Assembly (NCBI GenBank): GCA_035376985.1
Contig: DAOSSA010000024.1
Location: forward strand, 1 to 33,499
DNA: 33,499 nucleotides
Origin: Brevifilum sp029548365
GTDB taxonomy: Bacteria; Chloroflexota; Anaerolineae; Anaerolineales; Anaerolineaceae
Direction: 5' to 3'
Part shown: positions 28,280 to 33,499 of the stretch, piece after piece
Layout of the letters: each line of letters begins with the position of its first letter
Position numbering within the stretch: position 1 is the first letter of the stretch
Position numbers and translations under genes: made by a program
The notes under the pieces: generated by a model
What the model saw: the letters and a program-made list of their open reading frames with translations, nothing else
Database searches by the model: none
Told to the model about the DNA's origin: nothing

Positions 28280-31200
28280 TCATGCATCCTGGCCAATGCT
28301 GATCAAACCGGTGCGTGGATTGAAACTCTTGCCTTTTTCCTCATCCTTGCCAAAGGTGATCAACTCACCATTTTCCAACACAGCTTCAATTGAAAGCCCC
28401 AAACTTTGCAATTCCTTAACCAGGACCTTGAAAGCAGCCGGGATGCCGGGGTCTTCTATCTTTTTGCCTTTAACAATGGCTTCGTAGGTGCTGTTGCGAC
28501 CATCAACATCGTCAGATTTTACGGTTAGCATCTCTTGCAAGGTATATGCCGCGCCATAGGCTTCCAGGGCCCAGACTTCCATCTCTCCAAAACGCTGACC
28601 GCCGAATTGGGCTTTCCCGCCCAAGGGCTGTTGGGTAACCAGGCTATATGGGCCAGTCGCACGGGCATGCACTTTATCTTCCACAAGATGATGCAGTTTC
28701 ATTACGGTCATCAGACCAACCGTAACCGGGTTATCGTAATATTCACCCGTCTTGCCATCGCGCAATTTCTGTTTTCCAAGAGTAGGTTTAGGCTTATCGA
28801 CATCCTGCATCACTTGGCGTGCTTTGTTTCGCACGTCTTCACTCTTAAGCTGTTGGCTGACCTTGACACCGAAAGACTGCATCCACAACCTCAGGCAGGT
28901 ATCAATTGCACGAGAATCTTGATCGTGCTGCTCATGATCGGGAATAACATCGTCTTCAAAACCGGTAATTTTATCCGGATCGTAGCCCTCGTCACGCAAC
29001 CATTCGCGCATTGTGGAACGACGAGCGTAATTGGGATCGGACGGGAATTCATAGACCTTATATCCACGATCGCCCAACCAGTCTTCAAGGTACAGCAAGC
29101 GCACCTCATCATCGTCTTCGATGGTCTCGGGATCATACTCCTCAAAACCTTTTATCCAGTCCCAGGCTTTCTGCGCGGCGACCTCCCAGGCACGATCGAT
29201 CATCCACGCACGTGCAAGCTCAGCCTCAATTTCATATTCAGTAGCGCCATCAAATACCGGGGTCACAACTCTGAAACCCAGTCGTTCAGCAGCCCAACCA
29301 AGGTGAGTCTCCAGAATTTGACCGAGGTTCATGCGACCAGGTACACTCAACGGGTTCAGGATCACATCGATCGTCCGTCCATTGTCCAGGAACGGCATGT
29401 CTTCAACTGGAACAATCATTGAAATCACACCTTTGTTTCCATGACGACCTGCCATTTTATCACCCTCAGTCACCTTGCGACGTTGAGCAACACTGACTCG
29501 CACCATGGTCTCCACACCTGCTTTCAGGTCTGAATTTTCCTCGCGGGTGAAAACCTTAACATCAACCACAATGCCATGCTCGCCATGTGGCATTTTCAAG
29601 GAGGTGTCCTTCACTTCCCGCGATTTTTCACCAAAGATTGCCTTCAACAACCGCTCTTCGGGTGACAATTCCTTTTCGCCCTTTGGTGTGATCTTGCCCA
29701 CCAAAATATCTGAGGGGCCAACCTCTGCCCCAATGCGGATAATGCCGTACTCGTCAAGATTGCGGACAGCTTCTTCGCCAACGTTAGGGATATCCCGGGT
29801 GATCTCCTCCGGGCCAACCTTAGTGTCTCGTGCTTCAACCTCGTGCTTTTCGATGTGAACCGAAGTATATCGATCTTCCTGAACCAGTCGCTCTGAGAGT
29901 AACATTGCATCTTCGAAGTTGCCGCCCTCCCAGGAGACAAAGGCTACCAGCACGTTCTGACCTAATGCCAGGTTGCCGTTAACAGAAGAAGAGGAATCAC
30001 CAATGATTTCCCCTTTATGAATTCGCTGCCCTTTAATCACTGCTGGATGCTGATCAATACAGGTTGATTGATTGGAGCGTCTGTATTTCTGCAAATTATA
30101 GGTGCGGAGGTTGCCATCGCCCTCTCGTACCTGGATCATTCTTCCCGTAACAGAGACGACTTCGCCATCTTCCTCAGCCACCACCAGTTGACCGGAGTCA
30201 ATCGCTGCATAGGCTTCCATGCCAGTGGAAATAATTGGGATTTCAGGTCGAACCAGTGGTACAGCTTGTGCCTGCATGTTTGAACCCATCAACGCCCGGT
30301 TTGCATCATCATGCTCCAGGAAGGGAATCAAAGCGGCGCTCACACCTACAATCTGTTGCGGTGAAACATCAATATAATCAATTTTATCTGGATTAGATAA
30401 TTGGAAACCGGATTGATGCCGACAGGAAACTCTCCGGGTGAATTCACGATATTCGTTAAGCGGCGCATTCGCCTGGGCAATCGTGTATTTGCTCTCAGCA
30501 TCTGCAGACAAATAATGATATATATCTGACACGAAAGGCGTCACCAAAATCTCATTCAGGTTAAGTTTAGCCAGTTTTTTTGCCAGCTCTTTGGTAATGC
30601 GCTCGCCGCTTTCAGCAATCAGCTCATCTGTCTTCGGGTCCCTGATATCCTCCCTTAATTGGCGATCAACCAGATTATCCGTAGGTTTTAACGCCTTAAT
30701 CACCTTGCGGTACGGCGTTTCAATAAAGCCATATTCGTTAACCGTGGCATAAGTTGCCATCCTGCCGATCAAACCAATGTTCGGTCCTTCAGGTGTTTCA
30801 ATAGGACAAATACGACCATAATGCGTATGATGAACGTCGCGCACATCAAAACCCGCACGCTCACGCCTCAAACCGCCCGGTCCCAGGGCGGAAAGTGTGC
30901 GCTTATGACGTAACTCTGCCAGGGGGTTGGTCTCTTCCATAAATTGCGAAAGCTGGCTTGAACCAAAGAACTCTCTCAAGGACGCGACAACCGGGCGAAT
31001 ATTCACCAGGCTGGATGGAGAAACCTGCTCCAGACCGCTGGTGGACATGCGTTCTTTGACCACGCGTTCCATCCTGCGCAGACCGACTCGCAATTTATTC
31101 TGGATCAGTTCGCCGACCGTCTTCAACCGGCGGTTACCCAGATGGTCAATATCATCGCGTTGTTCTTCCTTGTTGTTGATCAGGATCATTCTTTTCACAA

Positions 31201-32191
31201 TCTGCACAATATCCCATTTTGTGATCGTGCGATGATCGATAGGAATATCCAGCTCCAATTTTTGGTTCAATTTATAACGGCCAACGCGCTCAAGATCGTA
31301 GCGACGCTGATCGAACAGCTGTTCTTCTAAAAATACCTTTGCATTCTCCAGCGTGGGTGGATCGCCAGGGCGCAAACGCTTGAAAAATTCGATTAATGCA
31401 GCCTGGGCAATGGTTTTCCCGTCAGCTAAATATTCTTCCCAGGAAGGTTCCTGGTTAATTGAAGAAGCAATAAACAAACGCTCAGTGTCTTTATCCACAT
31501 CTTTAAAAAGCTCGATTAATTCCTCATCCGTGCCATATTTAATCGGACTGTTGTCGTCGCCCATGCCATCATCGACCGCGGCCAGGGCACGCAGGAAGAC
31601 CGTAATCGGTGTCGTGCGTTTTCGGTTAAACTTGATAATAATGTAATCGTTCTTACGGGTTTCCATCTCAATCCAGGCTCCCCGGTCGGGGATCATCTTG
31701 GATGTCGACAGGTGTCGATTCGTCATCCGATCAACCTCGCTCTCAAAGTAAACCCCGGGAGAACGAATCAATTGGTTGACCACCACCCGCTCTGTTCCAT
31801 TAATGATAAAGGTTCCCTTGGGAGTCATCTCTGGAAAATCGCCCAGGAATAAATCCTGTGTGATCGGTTCCTCTATCTCCTTCCCCTTGAGCAATACCGT
31901 GACGTACAGCGGCGAAGCATAAGTCAGATCGCGTTCCAGGCATTCCTCAATTGTCGTTTTAGGATCTTCGTACCAAAACTTCAAACCCCATTCTTCTGTG
32001 ATCGCATCTTTGCTGGGGAAAAATAATTGCATCCCTTTGTTGTAGGACTCGATGGGGGAAATTTCAGCAAATAAATCATAAAATCCGTTTTCCTTAAGCC
32101 GCTTGAAGGAATCGATCTGCACCTGGATTAAGGGAGGTAGGTCCAAACCTACTGGAATATTTTGGTATGATTTGATGGGCAATTCTGCCAT
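28280..32191 (-). CDS. rpoB: RNA polymerase beta subunit with a large lineage-type insertion, 1303 aa
   Basis: Forms one pincer of the RNA polymerase cleft. Protrusion, lobe, fork, flap and clamp-binding parts are in order: SQLSQFM and SALGPGG of the rifampicin region (416-440), GDKMAGRHGNKGVIS, then HLGWAAERLG, GPYSLVTQQPLGGKAQFGGQ and the C-terminal LKELQSLG-like end. Between FDGATE (about 981) and KTGEYYD (1147) lie about 164 residues where E. coli has about 23; the extra part is acidic and Trp-rich. Rifampicin-contact positions differ from E. coli (D516 is Glu419, R529 is Thr432). AGGAG is 6 nt before the ATG. The expected neighbour rpoC is missing; rpsL follows instead. Confidence 0.97.
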   Translation of the reverse strand: MAELPIKSYQNIPVGLDLPPLIQVQIDSFKRLKENGFYDLFAEISPIESYNKGMQLFFPSKDAITEEWGLKFWYEDPKTTIEECLERDLTYASPLYVTVLLKGKEIEEPITQDLFLGDFPEMTPKGTFIINGTERVVVNQLIRSPGVYFESEVDRMTNRHLSTSKMIPDRGAWIEMETRKNDYIIIKFNRKRTTPITVFLRALAAVDDGMGDDNSPIKYGTDEELIELFKDVDKDTERLFIASSINQEPSWEEYLADGKTIAQAALIEFFKRLRPGDPPTLENAKVFLEEQLFDQRRYDLERVGRYKLNQKLELDIPIDHRTITKWDIVQIVKRMILINNKEEQRDDIDHLGNRRLKTVGELIQNKLRVGLRRMERVVKERMSTSGLEQVSPSSLVNIRPVVASLREFFGSSQLSQFMEETNPLAELRHKRTLSALGPGGLRRERAGFDVRDVHHTHYGRICPIETPEGPNIGLIGRMATYATVNEYGFIETPYRKVIKALKPTDNLVDRQLREDIRDPKTDELIAESGERITKELAKKLAKLNLNEILVTPFVSDIYHYLSADAESKYTIAQANAPLNEYREFTRRVSCRHQSGFQLSNPDKIDYIDVSPQQIVGVSAALIPFLEHDDANRALMGSNMQAQAVPLVRPEIPIISTGMEAYAAIDSGQLVVAEEDGEVVSVTGRMIQVREGDGNLRTYNLQKYRRSNQSTCIDQHPAVIKGQRIHKGEIIGDSSSSVNGNLALGQNVLVAFVSWEGGNFEDAMLLSERLVQEDRYTSVHIEKHEVEARDTKVGPEEITRDIPNVGEEAVRNLDEYGIIRIGAEVGPSDILVGKITPKGEKELSPEERLLKAIFGEKSREVKDTSLKMPHGEHGIVVDVKVFTREENSDLKAGVETMVRVSVAQRRKVTEGDKMAGRHGNKGVISMIVPVEDMPFLDNGRTIDVILNPLSVPGRMNLGQILETHLGWAAERLGFRVVTPVFDGATEYEIEAELARAWMIDRAWEVAAQKAWDWIKGFEEYDPETIEDDDEVRLLYLEDWLGDRGYKVYEFPSDPNYARRSTMREWLRDEGYDPDKITGFEDDVIPDHEQHDQDSRAIDTCLRLWMQSFGVKVSQQLKSEDVRNKARQVMQDVDKPKPTLGKQKLRDGKTGEYYDNPVTVGLMTVMKLHHLVEDKVHARATGPYSLVTQQPLGGKAQFGGQRFGEMEVWALEAYGAAYTLQEMLTVKSDDVDGRNSTYEAIVKGKKIEDPGIPAAFKVLVKELQSLGLSIEAVLENGELITFGKDEEKGKSFNPRTGLISIGQDA

Positions 32192-32275
32192 TTAGGGCTC
32201 CTGATAAGCTATGACGACTGGGGTGTTCCTGAAAATTATCGGTCTTTCCATGTTATTAAATAGATACTGGCGCGC

Positions 32276-32287
32276 AATTCGCGAATT
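32276..32287 (-). promoter_or_regulatory. 12-bp palindrome AATTCGCGAATT at the rpoB transcription start
   Basis: A perfect palindrome covering the predicted start site of the rpoB promoter. It could be an operator or an initial-transcribed hairpin. No binder is known. Confidence 0.4.
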
Positions 32288-32290
32288 ATC

Positions 32291-32319
32291 ATTCTAGCCA
32301 ATCGATAATGTAAAGTCAA
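32291..32319 (-). promoter_or_regulatory. Sigma-70-type promoter of rpoB
   Basis: Minus strand: -35 TTGACT (32314-32319), 17-nt spacer, -10 TAGAAT (32291-32296). Start near 32284, leader about 93 nt. The 436-nt intergenic region 32192-32627 otherwise holds the divergent rhomboid promoter region (32475-32480 and 32574-32579 are TATAAT boxes) and no gene. Confidence 0.75.
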
Positions 32320-32573
32320 GCTAAAAAATCAATTTGGTCAAAATAAGGTCTGAGTCCAATTAACACCTGATCTCCCTGGTGGATGTTAATCATCCTTCAA
32401 TAATCATGTTTTGTAAAGGGGGGCAACCAAAACTCCGCAGTTCATGCTGACTGATCATCAATATACGCAGCAGTTATAATGCTGAGCACGAAGCAATCGT
32501 TGGTTTCATCGATTGGTACATTAATAACCGGCTGAGCTGACGGACATGACTGGTAAGCGTTGAAAAACCTGGT

Positions 32574-32579
32574 TATAAT
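32574..32579 (+). promoter_or_regulatory. Candidate -10 (TATAAT) of the rhomboid gene
   Basis: Consensus -10, 48 nt before the ATG. The matching -35 (TGGTAA at 32551-32556) is weak. A second TATAAT at 32475-32480 is an alternative further upstream. Confidence 0.4.
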
Positions 32580-32627
32580 AAACTGAACCATTTCGATTTT
32601 CCACCCAGGAAAGGGACAAAAGTAATT

Positions 32628-33311
32628 ATGATACCCATCCGAGACGAAATTAAAGCCCGCAGGGTACCGGTGGTTAATGCCCTGTTAATTATTGTCAACG
32701 TGATTGTTTTTTGCTTGCAATGGCTGTTAGCCGGCGAGCAGAGCGAGGCCATTATATATCGATTTGCGTTTGTCCCCTACGATTTCCTGGTTGCACCCAT
32801 CAAATTCAGCAACCTGCGCAATATTTTCACCGCCATGTTCATGCATGCAGGGATCTTGCACCTGGGCGGAAATATGCTTTACCTGTGGATCTTCGGCGAC
32901 AATGTAGAAGACGCATGGGGACACCTGGGCTACCTGGTGTTTTACCTGGTTGGCGGCGTGACAGCCACACTCGTGCACACCATCACAAACCCTCTGTCCG
33001 TTGTCCCCACGGTTGGCGCCAGCGGAGCCATCGCCGCCGTGCTGGGCGCTTACCTCGTGCTTTATCCGCACAGCCGTGTGCTCACCTTCATCCCACTTGG
33101 GTATTTCATGACGCTCAAGGCGGTCCCAGCCATAATTGTGCTGGGAATGTGGTTCATCTTGCAATTCCTCAGCGGCGTGCTCTCCCTGGGTGGGCCGGAT
33201 GTCGGGGGAACAGCGTTTTGGGCTCACATTGGCGGTTTTATCGCCGGGGTGCTGCTGGCGCTGCTGTTTAAAAAACGTCGCCATCAAACCCCGCAGCAGC
33301 AACGCTGGTAG
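32628..33311 (+). CDS. Rhomboid-family intramembrane serine protease, 227 aa
   Basis: A membrane protease that cuts transmembrane segments within the bilayer. The catalytic dyad is present: S132 in GASGAI and H200 in AHIGGF. The upstream HxxxN motif (H78 and N82 in HLGGNMLYLW) completes the oxyanion site, and six or so hydrophobic helices span the protein; it ends in a basic, Gln-rich tail. An AAAGGGA stretch precedes the ATG. It is transcribed divergently from rpoB. The substrate cannot be inferred from its neighbours. Confidence 0.93.
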   Translation: MIPIRDEIKARRVPVVNALLIIVNVIVFCLQWLLAGEQSEAIIYRFAFVPYDFLVAPIKFSNLRNIFTAMFMHAGILHLGGNMLYLWIFGDNVEDAWGHLGYLVFYLVGGVTATLVHTITNPLSVVPTVGASGAIAAVLGAYLVLYPHSRVLTFIPLGYFMTLKAVPAIIVLGMWFILQFLSGVLSLGGPDVGGTAFWAHIGGFIAGVLLALLFKKRRHQTPQQQRW

Positions 33312-33368
33312 CAGCTCTCTTCAAAAGGGGTGGTAAATCAATATATTTTAATAAAATAAAATTAAATA

Positions 33369-33386
33369 ATTAGATATCGATCTAAT
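33369..33386 (+). terminator. AT-rich hairpin downstream of the rhomboid gene, weak terminator candidate
   Basis: ATTAGAT-ATCG-ATCTAAT is a perfect 7-bp stem followed after 8 nt by GTTTTTCTTT. It is too A/T-rich to be a confident terminator. Beyond it a TATAAT at 33428-33433 could serve a gene to the right of the window. Confidence 0.3.
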
Positions 33387-33499
33387 AATATTGTTTTTCT
33401 TTGCGATTAGATTTGATTTTGCCCTTCTATAATATACTGAGATGGCATTCCTTCAGCAGGGTTTTCTTGAGCTTTTTCAATCCTAAACGTGTTGACGAG

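Noticed and set aside
28048..28296. 82-codon minus-strand frame between rpoB and rpsL
   Set aside because: It crosses the rpsL promoter and leader hairpins and overlaps the ends of both genes; no domain or ribosome site supports it.
28535..29422. 295-codon plus-strand open frame
   Set aside because: Antisense to rpoB; no recognisable motif and no ribosome site. It overlaps the insertion region, but the minus-strand frame is continuous with conserved RpoB on both sides.

Overview
The window is a bacterial chromosomal segment built around a nearly continuous, minus-strand block of translation, transcription and secretion genes. It most resembles a member of the Chloroflexota, probably class Anaerolineae. 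This placement is inferred from gene order, zinc-type S4, S14 and L36, a Bacillus-like insertion in S12, a compact RpoB with one large extra insertion, and heptameric intergenic repeats. No rRNA or marker comparison was possible, so the phylum is likely but not proven.

Layout: (1) 1-483 holds the tail of a probable transposase, then a plus-strand [4Fe-4S] ferredoxin with an extended -10 promoter, a stable leader hairpin and a terminator. (2) 484-900 and 2621-2848 are gene-free tracts of degenerate 7-mer repeats and a dispersed G/C-rich module that abuts the stop codons of two minus-strand genes. (3) Between and beside them lie a small LuxR-type HTH protein, an MFS transporter and a YfcC-family carrier, all minus strand. 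(4) 4428-7516 is a coupled mazG-murJ pair. (5) 7694-24245 is, reading on the minus strand, the S10, spc and alpha clusters fused: rplC-D-W-B, rpsS, rplV, rpsC, rplP, rpmC, rpsQ, rplN, rplX, rplE, rpsN, rpsH, rplF, rplR, rpsE, rpmD, rplO, secY, adk, map, rpmJ, rpsM, rpsK, rpsD, rpoA, rplQ, truA, rplM, rpsI. (6) 24562-28016 is the str cluster rpsL-rpsG-fusA followed directly by rpsJ. (7) 28280-32191 is rpoB. (8) A divergent plus-strand rhomboid protease lies at 32628-33311.

The genes make ribosomes, RNA polymerase alpha and beta, the Sec channel, N-terminal Met removal, adenylate balance, tRNA pseudouridylation, NTP clean-up and lipid II flipping. Expression appears to be driven by at least three strong sigma-70-type promoters (before rpoB, rpsL and rplC) plus read-through. 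Several spacers that would usually be short or empty hold RNA structure: before rpsL, between rpsL and rpsG, before rplC, and between rpsM and rpsK. These are candidates for ribosomal-protein feedback sites.

The main departures from the usual bacterial plan are: rpoC is not next to rpoB; tuf is absent between fusA and rpsJ; infA is absent between map and rpmJ; rpsJ is split from rplC by 316 nt with its own promoter; RpoB carries an insertion of about 140 residues with three Trp-centred repeats; and RpoB and S12 have unusual residues in antibiotic-contact loops. No CRISPR array, prophage, tRNA or rRNA gene was seen.
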